The notes below the pieces were generated by a model. That model made no database searches. It saw nothing but the letters and a program-made list of their open reading frames with translations, and was not told the origin of the DNA. Below, piece after piece: positions 8,603 through 16,495 of a stretch of DNA of 24,440 nt. How positions within the stretch are numbered: position 1 is the first letter of the stretch; every line of letters begins with the position of its first letter. This DNA is from a bacterium (lineage in GTDB: Bacteria; B130-G9), in the NCBI GenBank assembly GCA_035527515.1, contig DATLAJ010000059.1, positions 1-24,440 of the forward strand, read 5' to 3'. The translations under genes and the position numbers were made by a program.

Positions 8603-8639
8603 ACCCACGGTATCCCCTGTCGGGGATTGCAGCGTGGGT
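8603..8639. other. Two-part 13-bp hairpin
   Basis: The outer stem ACCCACG (8603-8609) pairs with CGTGGGT (8633-8639), and the inner stem ATCCCC (8612-8617) pairs with GGGGAT (8622-8627) around a TGTC loop. The internal loop is asymmetric (2 and 5 bases). It is the most stable structure in the gap; neither strand has a T tract after it, so it is not a standard terminator. Confidence 0.55.
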
Positions 8640-8786
8640 CCCTCATTTGCACCCCGCAGGTGAAGGAGGCAGCTGTTCGGACTACAACATGAACTCCTCT
8701 ATCTACGTGTCGAGCAGCTGCAACAGACAACTTCCCGGACCGTCAATCTAATTATCGGGGTCGCGCTTGCCGCAATGGCGGCGCAG

Positions 8787-8808
8787 GATGGTATATCAGA
8801 TGGTATAT
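8787..8808. repeat. Tandem 12-base direct repeat
   Basis: GATGGTATATCA at 8787-8798 is followed at once by a second GATGGTATAT (8799-8808). It is a short AT-rich duplication in otherwise GC-rich sequence, of unknown role. Confidence 0.6.
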
Positions 8809-8832
8809 GTGTGGACTGTCGAAGACCTACTC

Positions 8833-8857
8833 ACTGAGGCTGCCTCAGTTCAGGCAG
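8833..8857. other. Two mutually exclusive hairpins
   Basis: ACTGAGG (8833-8839) can pair with CCTCAGT (8843-8849). Alternatively CTGCCT (8840-8845) can pair with AGGCAG (8852-8857). The two stems share bases and cannot form together. They lie about 75-95 bases beyond the sigma gene stop on its own strand. Confidence 0.45.
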
Positions 8858-8866
8858 AATCGGTGA

Positions 8867-8881
8867 GCTCGATTTTCGAGC
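8867..8881 (-). terminator. Hairpin after the sigma gene, possible transcription end
   Basis: GCTCGA (8867-8872) and TCGAGC (8876-8881) form a perfect 6-bp stem with a three-base loop, 49 bases past the sigma gene stop on the minus strand. No T tract follows, so it may be a pause or RNA-stabilising structure instead. Confidence 0.3.
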
Positions 8882-8929
8882 GCTCACAACACAAGCGACT
8901 CAAAACACGAGCGCCTGATGGTCCATCGA

Positions 8930-10546
8930 TTAAGTGTAAGCCATCAGCGTGTCCGCCAGCCCAGATACGCGGACCTTCTCGAGCGCGACCTTCTCAATCT
9001 GCCTGATCCGCTCTCTCGTCAGGTTCATCGCTTCGCCAACCTGTCGCAGCGAGTGCGGATGCCCATCCTTGAGTCCATTTCTGAGCTCTACCACGAGCCT
9101 TTCCTTCTCGGTCAAGACGTCGAGCGCTCTGTCAAGCCCGTCTGCGATCTCGCGCTCTTCGATGTAGCGTTCAGGTTTGTTGCAGGACGGATTTGGCAAG
9201 ATATCGATCAGATTGAGCTCGTTTTCACTGTCTGTGTCCGTAAACAGCGGAACGATCGAGTAATGTGAATAGCCTGTTATCTCCTCGACCTTCTCCTGGC
9301 TAACGCCAAGCACGTCCGCTATTTCCGATTCCGTCGGGGCACGTCCGAGCTTCTGCTGGAACGCAACAGCAGTGGTCGAGATTCGGTTTGAGAAGTCGAA
9401 AATGTGGCCAGGCAGTCGGATCGTTCTGGCCTGGCGCTCAATCGATTTGATGACGGCATGCCTGATCCAGAACGCGGCATAAGTCGAGAACCGCGTCCCA
9501 CGGTGATACTCGTACTTCTCCGTGGCCCGCATCAGTCCCATGTTGCCTTCCTGCACCATATCCTCGAACGGGACGCCCGCGTTTATGTAGTGCTTGGCGA
9601 TGGAAACCACCAGTCGAAGGTTGGAGCGAACAAGCTGAGACTGTGCACTCCGCCAGATCTCCAGCCCATTGCGAATGCGCTCCGCGACCGGCCTAATCTT
9701 ACGATAGGGCAGACCGAAGGTCTCTAACGCCTCTCTCTCGACGGCTGCTTCCTCCTGTGAGCTGCGCTCGCACTTGGAGGCCACAGACGCCAGCTTGACG
9801 TCTTCAACATCGTCCTCCGACCGCACCGAATCCAAGAAACTGACAACTGCATCGGCCATTTGTGTGATGAACGAATCCTGCAACGGAATTCGGGAAACCA
9901 ACTTCGCGACCCTCGCGCGAACAAGATCAATCGGCTGAGGCGACGCGTCGTCCAGGGAGCCGTCCAAGCAATCGTTGATCAGATGGACATATCGCTCTGC
10001 CTCGAGATTGAACTTCTTCAACAGGTCCAGCACTGCTAAATTGCGGTCGGCCAGCTCGTCCCCACACTCAAAGCTGTCGAGGTCCACGATCTCACGAACG
10101 GTCATCTCGCCAGAGCGAACACGATTGATGGCGTTGTTGAACGGGATCAGTTCGATCCCGTTATCGAGGACCGCCTCCCGAACCACCTGGCGACCCAACG
10201 CCATTTCTCTGCCTAGCTCGGCCTCCTCATCGTGAGTCAAAAGAGACTCGTCCGCTAAGCTTGATAAGTAACGCACGAAGCTATCCCTCCCAGATCTTCC
10301 GCTATCCGTTTCGCGATGGATTCTTCGATCGACCTCGCCAGAATCTTTAAGCGCACCTGGCTCGGGCGCCTCGTCCACGATGCAGGACTTCGGTTCCTCG
10401 GGATCGAAGTCTTCTGAGATGACTTCCAGCGTTAGTTCCGGGCTGAAGCTCTCCTTCGTGGAAACCTTGTGTTGGCCTCGCGGCCCTCTAGTCTTTCCCA
10501 TCTGTCCCACTTCCTTTCTTGTCCTTTTCGGTTTCGCATTAGACAT
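8930..10546 (-). CDS. rpoD: Sigma70-family RNA polymerase sigma factor, RpoD-like with altered -10 helix
   Basis: This sigma factor (538 residues) directs RNA polymerase to promoters. It has region 1.2 (FVRYLSSLADESLLTHDEE), a long non-conserved insert typical of RpoD, region 2 (VRSNLRLVVSIAKHY through FSTYAAFWIRH), region 3, and region 4.2 with TRERIRQIE intact. Region 1.1 is replaced by a Lys/Arg-rich tail. In the -10 helix the residues equivalent to E. coli W433, Q437 and T440 are F, H and I, unlike primary sigma factors. The start is taken as the ATG at 10546 because GGAGG lies eight to nine bases before it; the longer reading from 10609 has no such site. Whether this is the primary factor or a group 2 factor cannot be decided from one window. 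The gene is monocistronic by spacing. Confidence 0.88.
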   Translation of the reverse strand: MSNAKPKRTRKEVGQMGKTRGPRGQHKVSTKESFSPELTLEVISEDFDPEEPKSCIVDEAPEPGALKDSGEVDRRIHRETDSGRSGRDSFVRYLSSLADESLLTHDEEAELGREMALGRQVVREAVLDNGIELIPFNNAINRVRSGEMTVREIVDLDSFECGDELADRNLAVLDLLKKFNLEAERYVHLINDCLDGSLDDASPQPIDLVRARVAKLVSRIPLQDSFITQMADAVVSFLDSVRSEDDVEDVKLASVASKCERSSQEEAAVEREALETFGLPYRKIRPVAERIRNGLEIWRSAQSQLVRSNLRLVVSIAKHYINAGVPFEDMVQEGNMGLMRATEKYEYHRGTRFSTYAAFWIRHAVIKSIERQARTIRLPGHIFDFSNRISTTAVAFQQKLGRAPTESEIADVLGVSQEKVEEITGYSHYSIVPLFTDTDSENELNLIDILPNPSCNKPERYIEEREIADGLDRALDVLTEKERLVVELRNGLKDGHPHSLRQVGEAMNLTRERIRQIEKVALEKVRVSGLADTLMAYT

Positions 10547-10854
10547 CTGATATTTCCTCCACTTAATAGAGGAGCAGGTTGCGGGCCACATTCTTCCCAA
10601 ATCCATCACGTGCCCTAGATAGCCCTATACGGCCTCATTCCGGCCGTGAGCCGGACAGCGCAGCCGAGCGGTGCGCGTAAATCGTCCTGAGATGCGCTCG
10701 ATTTTTGAACACTCCGTCCGGGATTCGGGCGGCCGCGTCATGAAGCCAAGAGATGAGAGCAGACCCCAACGTGAACGCAGCAAGCCTCCTTCAGGGATAG
10801 CCGGAAGAACCAGGACCTCCAGCTAACGGCTTTCGACCTCGCGCACGAACGAGG
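10547..10854. other. Intergenic leader of the sigma gene
   Basis: This 308-base stretch lies between the mlaF stop and the sigma gene start, both on the minus strand. It must hold the sigma gene promoter, but I find no convincing -35/-10 pair. A 6-bp GC hairpin, ACGGCC (10629-10634) with GGCCGT (10642-10647), lies in the likely leader. No gene is supported here. Confidence 0.5.
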
Positions 10855-10856
10855 TC
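10835..10856 (-). terminator. Stem-loop at the end of mlaF
   Basis: GACCTCG (minus strand 10856-10850) pairs with CGAGGTC (10841-10835) around an 8-base loop, beginning within the mlaF stop codon. No T tract follows. It could protect the 3' end of the operon mRNA or help termination. Confidence 0.35.
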
Positions 10857-11604
10857 ATCCCCCTGAAATCAGATTTGACGTGATGCTGCGGAGGAAGCCC
10901 TGCACGACGGGATTGTCGGAATCTCTCATCTCGTCCGCCGTGCCAGACGCGACGATCGTCCCGTCATGTAGCATGGCTATTTTCTGTGCGATGGAGAAGC
11001 CGTCCAGGATGTTGTGCGTAACCATCACGAACGTGATGCCAAGCCGCTCCTGTGTCTGCCTGATCAGATGAATGATTGAGGCGCAGATGATGGGGTCGAG
11101 CCCGGCGGTGGGCTCGTCAAGAAGGAGAATCTCGGGGTCAGCGATGATTGCTCTTGCGAGCGCGACGCGTTTTTTCATGCCACCTGACAGGTCGGATGGC
11201 ATTTTAGCCTCGACTCCTTTGAGGTTCACGATCTCGAGCTTCTCCGCAACTTTCTGCTCTATTTCTTCCTGAGAGAGTTTCGTGTGCTGAGTGAGAAAGA
11301 ACGCGACGTTCTCATAGACATTCATCGAGTCGAAGAGTGCGCCTTCCTGAAAGAGCATTCCGAGCTTCTCCTTTCGAAGTTGCATCCATTGGCGTGCATT
11401 GAGGTCCGCTGTATCGATGCCATCGATTACTATTCTGCCGCTATCAGGCCTGAGCAGGCCGATTATATGCTTCAGAAGGACCGATTTACCCGCCCCTGAT
11501 GAGCCGATTATGGCCGTCGTCTGCCCCCCGTCGATCATCAGGTTGACGCCCTTCAGGACCTTTAGGCCGTCGAGCGTCTTCTCGAGATCGATAATCTCAA
11601 TCAT
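10855..11604 (-). CDS. mlaF: ABC transporter ATPase, MlaF/Ttg2A-like
   Basis: The 249-residue ATPase resembles the MlaF subunit of MCE-type phospholipid transporters that maintain outer-membrane lipid asymmetry. Walker A is GSSGAGKS (34-41), the Q-loop glutamine is Q86 within LFQEGALFDSMNVYENVAF, a stretch typical of MlaF, the signature is LSGGMKKR (139-146), and Walker B is LLLDEP (160-165) with the following D-loop. The ATG lies eight bases inside the end of the preceding pyruvyl transferase gene, so translation is probably coupled. The usual partners mlaE (permease), mlaD (MCE protein) and mlaC are not in the window; the gene is last in its operon. Another MCE-type or organic-solvent-resistance transporter is the main alternative. 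Confidence 0.88.
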   Translation of the reverse strand: MIEIIDLEKTLDGLKVLKGVNLMIDGGQTTAIIGSSGAGKSVLLKHIIGLLRPDSGRIVIDGIDTADLNARQWMQLRKEKLGMLFQEGALFDSMNVYENVAFFLTQHTKLSQEEIEQKVAEKLEIVNLKGVEAKMPSDLSGGMKKRVALARAIIADPEILLLDEPTAGLDPIICASIIHLIRQTQERLGITFVMVTHNILDGFSIAQKIAMLHDGTIVASGTADEMRDSDNPVVQGFLRSITSNLISGG

Positions 11605-12940
11605 TCCGGCGTTGGGCCGAATATCCGGCCGTTGCTCCTACACGTTTAACGCGTACAATGTTGAGGTCCTCGGCGTTATCCCTTGCCTCAACAAAACTGA
11701 GGAACTCGGCTACTTCTGTCTCATTAAGCGGCTCCATTCCCAGAAGCTCCCTGATTCGCTGCCCACTTACGAGCAGGTCCCTCGACGAGGCGCGAACGGT
11801 GTCGGAAAGCACTGATTTAATATCATCATAGTTCTCAATCAGCTCGTTGAACTTGCGGACTAGGATGTCGCAGCCCATATCTTCCGCCGGAAGTGTGTAG
11901 TTGGCCAGCCCGGCGTCAGACATGAAGCTCTTGCCCTTTGACGCATAGTGGATTGAGAGGAGCGGGACACCGCCGACCGCTGACAGGACTGCCGCGTGCA
12001 TCCTGACCGCGAGCATTGCGAACATCTTGCGCATTATGCTCAGGATTTGCCTGCTATTGTATCCGACTGGCAGATGGAAGATGTCTTCTTTGCTGGACGC
12101 AAGCTGAGCGATCTCGCGGCCAACGCCCTGATCGTCTTGCCCCGCCTCGGAGTACATGGGGATGAACAGCACTTGGAAGCCATATCGCGACACGACGTAG
12201 TCGATGAAGTTTGCAAGCTCGGCCTTGAAGCTTCTGAAACGGGACCTCTGGGTTGATGAGATAAGCCCGAACTTGACTCTGAATCGTATCGGAAGCACGC
12301 CGTGTCTCCTGTGAAATAGGCGCCTCACTGCGATGCCGATAACAGGCCGCGTGAGGTCGAGGCCGAGCTCGGATAAGCAGCGCTTGGCGTCGAAGCTGTC
12401 GTCCGGCCGAAGGATCAGCGCCGGGTCAGGCACCTTGAGTATTCTCTCGCGCTCGACGCCGCACGCAGCAATGACCTCGCGAGAGTACTCGTCCCGCACA
12501 GTAATGACAGATGCCTTATTGAGAAACAACCGTGTGAGCAGCTTCCCCGAGAGGGACCTGATCGGCCCAGCCCCGATCGAATGGACGATTGTGGGTTTGT
12601 GGAGGGCAACCGCTAGGGCAAGTCGCGAGATGTGAAACGGGATGTATAGTCGGCTGGAGATATCCTGCAGGAGCTGGCCCCCGCCCCACACGAGAAGGTC
12701 TGCCCGCCTGGTCTCTCGGATTGCCGTTGGAAGACTCCTAAAAACCCTCAGAACGCCCTTGCCCTTATCGATCGCCTCAACACCAAGAATATCTCTTATG
12801 CGGTCTGGACGGTTGGCGAAAACGCAGACCTCAGCATCCGGTACGAACCTTCTGATCAAAGAGACTGTCCCTGTGAGGATCGCCTCATCCCCGATGTTGA
12901 ACGAGGCGTCTCCGGGCGAGATCAGGATTCTCTTGCTCAC
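11597..12940 (-). CDS. Polysaccharide pyruvyl transferase family protein
   Basis: Members of this family transfer pyruvate from phosphoenolpyruvate onto sugars of cell-surface polymers (CsaB, WcaK, GumL). The 447-residue protein starts with the family pattern ISPGDASFNIGDEAILTG (residues 7-24), has VWGGGQLLQD near 84-93, a HSIGAGP motif, a VRDEYSRE segment and, near the end, VRMHAAVLSAVGGVPLLSIHY, which corresponds to the conserved histidine-containing C-terminal motif. The sugar acceptor is unknown. The start is GTG, overlapping the upstream stop as GTGA; the 3' end overlaps mlaF by eight bases. It is ~100 residues longer than many family members; the extra sequence is mostly in the middle and at the C-terminus. 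Confidence 0.85.
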   Translation of the reverse strand: MSKRILISPGDASFNIGDEAILTGTVSLIRRFVPDAEVCVFANRPDRIRDILGVEAIDKGKGVLRVFRSLPTAIRETRRADLLVWGGGQLLQDISSRLYIPFHISRLALAVALHKPTIVHSIGAGPIRSLSGKLLTRLFLNKASVITVRDEYSREVIAACGVERERILKVPDPALILRPDDSFDAKRCLSELGLDLTRPVIGIAVRRLFHRRHGVLPIRFRVKFGLISSTQRSRFRSFKAELANFIDYVVSRYGFQVLFIPMYSEAGQDDQGVGREIAQLASSKEDIFHLPVGYNSRQILSIMRKMFAMLAVRMHAAVLSAVGGVPLLSIHYASKGKSFMSDAGLANYTLPAEDMGCDILVRKFNELIENYDDIKSVLSDTVRASSRDLLVSGQRIRELLGMEPLNETEVAEFLSFVEARDNAEDLNIVRVKRVGATAGYSAQRRND

Positions 12941-13857
12941 CGGTAACCCATTAGGTCCTGAGGGATGTAGAGATAGTGAACTCGGCCAGAGTCGGCATCG
13001 AGCTCATACTCACCCGAAAGAGGCGCCGCTGGCACCGTGTCCAGCAGCCCCGACGCGACAACCTCGGAAAGGCTTTTGGGAGACCGTCCGTGGGCCTCGG
13101 CGAAAGCATCGACCTTCTGCTGCAAAAGGCCGATTGTGTTCTGGGTCATCTCGATCTCCAGTATTCTTCTGTTTGCCGCATTCCTGATCTTGGGGTCTCC
13201 GGTGGTATCTCTCGCCTCTTTCCAGAGTTTTTTTGCCTTCTCGAACTTCTCCAGCCGTTGGTAGCCGGCGGCGACCGCAACGATGAGCCCGCGAGGGGCA
13301 TGCGGCATTTGAAGAGCCATCTCGAAGTAGTGGGTGGCGTTTTCCTCATCATGGAGCTCTTCTCGAAAGCACTTTCCTATATGAAACGCTATTTGCCAAC
13401 GATTCGCAGCGTGCCCGGGGACAAACCGCAGGCCGCGCTGCAAAAACCCAATGCCATCGTTCGCATCCTCCGCATCTTCGTAAAGCCAACAACCTCCGCG
13501 AATATAGACGTCACACGGATACGGGTCGAGGCCAGTGACGACCGCGAGCATGTCCTTTAACATTCGGAAGCGCCTGTGCCCTTTCTGCTGGTTAAAAACG
13601 TATCGAACTGTTCTTAGCCAGAAGATATCGGATAGGAGGTTGTCAAAACCCAAGCAGGCTGTCTTCACAAGCGCTGGCGACGGGACGAACAGGACGTCGT
13701 TTGACACTCGCAGTGCCGCCGAGGCGCTATCGCTCCTGATCGACAGCCACACTACTCCCGCGAACAGCAGCGCAAGATAAAGGGCCAGGCGAGGCCACCT
13801 TCTATGAGAGCGAAAACGCATGCCCAAGCCCGACTTTCTTGCGACCTCAAAGATCAA
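12937..13857 (-). CDS. Membrane-anchored TPR-like protein of unknown function
   Basis: The 306-residue protein has one membrane segment near the N-terminus (about residues 22-40), preceded by basic residues, so most of it is likely periplasmic. The rest is helical with TPR-like pairs, for example around FHIGKCFREELHDEENATHYFEMAL and GYQRLEKFEKAKKLWKEA, and it ends in a beta-rich tail with PAAPLSGEYELD. I do not recognise a named family. The start appears to be TTG at 13857, overlapping the htrA stop as TTGA with AGGGG just upstream; ATG at 13821 is an alternative. Its place between a periplasmic protease and a pyruvyl transferase suggests a role in envelope assembly or quality control, as a scaffold rather than an enzyme. 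Confidence 0.7.
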   Translation of the reverse strand: MIFEVARKSGLGMRFRSHRRWPRLALYLALLFAGVVWLSIRSDSASAALRVSNDVLFVPSPALVKTACLGFDNLLSDIFWLRTVRYVFNQQKGHRRFRMLKDMLAVVTGLDPYPCDVYIRGGCWLYEDAEDANDGIGFLQRGLRFVPGHAANRWQIAFHIGKCFREELHDEENATHYFEMALQMPHAPRGLIVAVAAGYQRLEKFEKAKKLWKEARDTTGDPKIRNAANRRILEIEMTQNTIGLLQQKVDAFAEAHGRSPKSLSEVVASGLLDTVPAAPLSGEYELDADSGRVHYLYIPQDLMGYR

Positions 13858-15338
13858 TCATTACCCCTGATGCGAACCGGCACGAGTGTCTGGGCGCCAT
13901 TACGATAGACTAAGAGTATGTGCACGCCGGTCTTGAGCTTTGAGCTGACCTCGTAGAACTGCTTGGCGCTCTTGATGCGCCTCGAGCCGATCTTGAGGAC
14001 CACATCGCCCTCTTCGATGCCGGCCCTTTGGGCGGAGCTCTTGAACTCTACTTCTACGACAACAACGCCCGCAATGTCCCTGGGCAGTTTGTAGCGCCAC
14101 ACCATTTCGGGAGTAATGTCCTCAACGTTAAGGCCGAGCTCGTATCGTTTTTTCTGTTCCTCTTGTGCGAGAGTCTTGGATGCCGGCTTGGGCGCAAGCT
14201 TCACCTTCACGCGCTTGGTCTCGCCGTTCCTAAGTATGGTGAGCGATGCTTTTGTCCCAGGGCGACTGAGACCGACTATCTCCGGCAGCTCGCGGGACGA
14301 GCGAATCGTGTGCTCATTGAACATCAAAATCACGTCACCCACCTGCAGACCCGCATCCTCGGCAGGGCTGCCCTTGACGACCTCTGCGACTATTGCACCT
14401 TGCCTCTGTTTGAGCCCAAGTGACTCTTGAAAATCGGGCGTTATTGGCTGGATCACGACGCCTATCCAGGCGCGGACAACCTTGCCTTTGTCCTGAAGGG
14501 CGGGGAGGATTGCCTTAGCCATATTGATCGGGACGGCGAATCCAATGCCCGTTCTGAGGCCTGCGATCGCCGTGTTTATGCCGATAACCTCGCCCCAGAC
14601 ATTGACTAGTGGCCCGCCGCTGTTGCCGGGGTTTATCTGCGCATCAGTCTGAATGAACTTGTCGTAGTTGCCCATCCCTATCCAGCGGTTCTTGGCGCTC
14701 ACGACTCCGGCCGTAACCGTGTGATCATACCCGTATGGGTTGCCTATTGCGACGACCCAGTCGCCGACTTGAAGGGCATCTGAATCGCCCAATCTGACCA
14801 CAGGAAGGTCCTCGCCCGTGTCAATCCTGACCAGGGCCACGTCGGTATCGGGGTCCCTACCAACCACCTTTGCCGGGAACTCCCGCTCGTTAAACAGCCT
14901 AACAGTGATCTCGTCCGCCTCCTCTACGACGTGATTGTTCGTCAAAATGAGGCCAGACTTGTCAATAATGAAGCCAGTGCCGCCAGCGGTTTTCCACAAC
15001 TCCTTCTCCTGACTCTCGGGGGCACGCCGTTGCGGGTTGCTGAAGCCGAATGGGTCCTGGAAGAACCAGAACGGGAACTGCTGCTGCCGAACCTTGACGG
15101 CCGTTTTAGCTGTGATAGCTACGACCGCGGGACTTACCTCTTGGGCCACCTCGCGAAATGTCGTGGTAGTTAACGCCTTGCCGCTCGAATCGGAGAGAAG
15201 CGGGTCCTCTTTTGCGACCGCGGGTTGGGCAAACGTTGAGCCCATGCTTTCGTTGGGGCCCGGAACCGATAAGTAGCCCAGGGCAAATCCCCCAATCAGA
15301 ACAGCTATTGAAAGAGCAACAATAGTTAGTTTTCTCAT
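13854..15338 (-). CDS. htrA: Do/HtrA-family periplasmic serine protease with two PDZ domains
   Basis: HtrA/DegP proteases degrade or refold damaged proteins in the periplasm. The 494-residue protein has an N-terminal signal or anchor helix (residues 5-25), a trypsin-like domain with H136 (TNNHVV), D166 (DPDTDVALV) and S240 (NPGNSGGPL) as the catalytic triad, a PDZ domain at about 275-365 and a second one at about 400-490. Length and layout match Do-type proteases. A GGAG ribosome binding site precedes the ATG. The stop overlaps the next gene by four bases. The gene follows selD by 98 bases on the same strand and heads a tightly packed group, so protease, TPR protein, pyruvyl transferase and MlaF-like ATPase are probably made together. 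Confidence 0.93.
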   Translation of the reverse strand: MRKLTIVALSIAVLIGGFALGYLSVPGPNESMGSTFAQPAVAKEDPLLSDSSGKALTTTTFREVAQEVSPAVVAITAKTAVKVRQQQFPFWFFQDPFGFSNPQRRAPESQEKELWKTAGGTGFIIDKSGLILTNNHVVEEADEITVRLFNEREFPAKVVGRDPDTDVALVRIDTGEDLPVVRLGDSDALQVGDWVVAIGNPYGYDHTVTAGVVSAKNRWIGMGNYDKFIQTDAQINPGNSGGPLVNVWGEVIGINTAIAGLRTGIGFAVPINMAKAILPALQDKGKVVRAWIGVVIQPITPDFQESLGLKQRQGAIVAEVVKGSPAEDAGLQVGDVILMFNEHTIRSSRELPEIVGLSRPGTKASLTILRNGETKRVKVKLAPKPASKTLAQEEQKKRYELGLNVEDITPEMVWRYKLPRDIAGVVVVEVEFKSSAQRAGIEEGDVVLKIGSRRIKSAKQFYEVSSKLKTGVHILLVYRNGAQTLVPVRIRGND

Positions 15339-15436
15339 CTGAGTCTCCTGTGTTGATATCGAAGTGTTCTCAAAGCGCTGCCTTCAATACTCTCAACACC
15401 GCTTACGGCAGGCGGGTTCCACCCAGCATGATGCGG

Positions 15437-16495
15437 CTACGCCAAGACGACTTTCGAGACAGGCTCCGCAATAACCTCGCCAATCACTGCAAAAGTCCCG
15501 ACGTTTGCGGCCTCGAGCTCGGCCAGCAGCGACTCGCAGCGCGGGCCGGAGACCGCTATAAGAAGCCCGCCGGACGTCTGAGGGTCAAACAGAAGTTTCA
15601 GGTCGTCCTTCGAGAACTCGCCCTGCACCAAAAGCCGTTCACTGTAGAACTTGCGGTTGCGGAACAGCCCGCCCGGCGCAATCTTGGCCTTTACAAACTC
15701 GAGCGCACCTTCAAAAAACGGAATCGATCCAAACTCAAGCCGTATCCCGAACCTCTCGTCGGACATCATCTCGCAGAGGTGCCCAACCAGCCCAAAACCT
15801 GTAACATCAGTGCAGGCCGAGGCGCCGACCTTGAGCATCGCCTCGGCGGCCGATTTATTCAGGGTGGCCATCGTCTCTGCCACGGTCTTGGCCTGAGCTT
15901 CGCTCGCCGCGCCGCGCTTGACCGCTGTCGAGACAATGCCAGTGCCGATTGGCTTGGTGAGGACGATCTTGTCGCCTATCTGAGCGCTTGAGTTGAACAC
16001 AATCTTTTCGGGATGCGCAAGACCGGTAACGGCGAGACCATATTTCATCTCGGGATCATCGATCGAGTGGCCTCCCAGGAGAACCGCACCCGCCTCGTGT
16101 ATCTTGTCGAGGCCGCCCAACACGACAGCGCGGAAGACGCTGATGTCCATCTTAGCGACCGGGAACGCCATGATGTTGAGCGCCGAAAGCGGCCTCGCCC
16201 CCATCGCATACAGGTCGCTCAGCGCATTGGCGGCAGCTATCTGGCCGAAAACAAATGGGTCATCGACAATTGGTGTGAAGAAATCGACCGATTGCACAAG
16301 GGCCAACTCGTCAGACAATTTATAGACGCCTGCGTCCTCGGCGCGCTCAACCGACGGGCCCGCAATGATGTTCGGGTCCATGATTAGCGGCAGCCCACAC
16401 AAAGCCTTGTAAAGGTCTCCCGGACCTATTTTCGCAGCTCAGCCTGCGCCGCTGACCGCGGCAGTAAGCCTCAGCTCAATACTTTCGTCTGACAT
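15437..16495 (-). CDS. selD: Selenide, water dikinase, a selenocysteine protein
   Basis: SelD makes selenophosphate from selenide and ATP for Sec and selenouridine synthesis. The annotated length is 352 residues if the in-frame TGA at 16441-16439 is read as selenocysteine (residue 19). The N-terminus then gives SGAGUAAKIGP, matching the SelD active-site loop GxGCxxK, with K22 spaced as Cys17/Lys20 in E. coli SelD. Reading on without a break are LYKALCGLP, then the metal and ATP-binding VDFFTPIVDDPFVFGQIAA, the GGHSIDD motif and the C-terminal AIRS-type domain with DPQTSGGL. Starting at the internal ATG (16402) would remove the catalytic loop. The true start ATG is at 16495. A small hairpin just after the TGA is a candidate SECIS. 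Presence implies selA, selB and selC elsewhere in the genome. Confidence 0.93.
16413..16441 (-). promoter_or_regulatory. Sec TGA codon and candidate bacterial SECIS of selD
   Basis: The TGA is at 16441-16439. Sixteen bases later on the minus strand a hairpin starts its apical loop: AGGTC (16427-16423), loop CGGGA, GACCT (16417-16413). The loop distance and the G in the first two loop positions agree with general rules for bacterial SECIS elements. The stem is only five base pairs by eye. Confidence 0.7.

Larger units (their letters stand above)
8364..8929. other. Convergent intergenic gap rich in hairpins
   Basis: No recognisable gene lies between the convergent ends of the membrane protein and sigma factor genes. 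Short open frames here have no family resemblance. From about 8475 to 8662 there is a series of GC-rich hairpins: CCCC/GGGG at 8476-8485, TGCCC/GGGCA at 8504-8517, CAGGC/GCCTG at 8533-8545, TGCGT/ACGCA at 8583-8595 and the long one at 8603-8639. Further on come a 12-base direct repeat and two sets of hairpins listed separately. A degenerate repeat element, a structured RNA and overlapping terminator zones are all possible. Confidence 0.6.

Noticed and set aside
8381-8730. Two open frames (103 and 93 codons) in the sigma/membrane protein gap
   Set aside because: They lie over the hairpin-rich stretch, on opposite strands, without recognisable domains or start signals.
10547-10609. Longer N-terminus for the sigma factor
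   Set aside because: The GGAGG site is placed for the ATG at 10546, and the additional 21 residues are not sigma-like.
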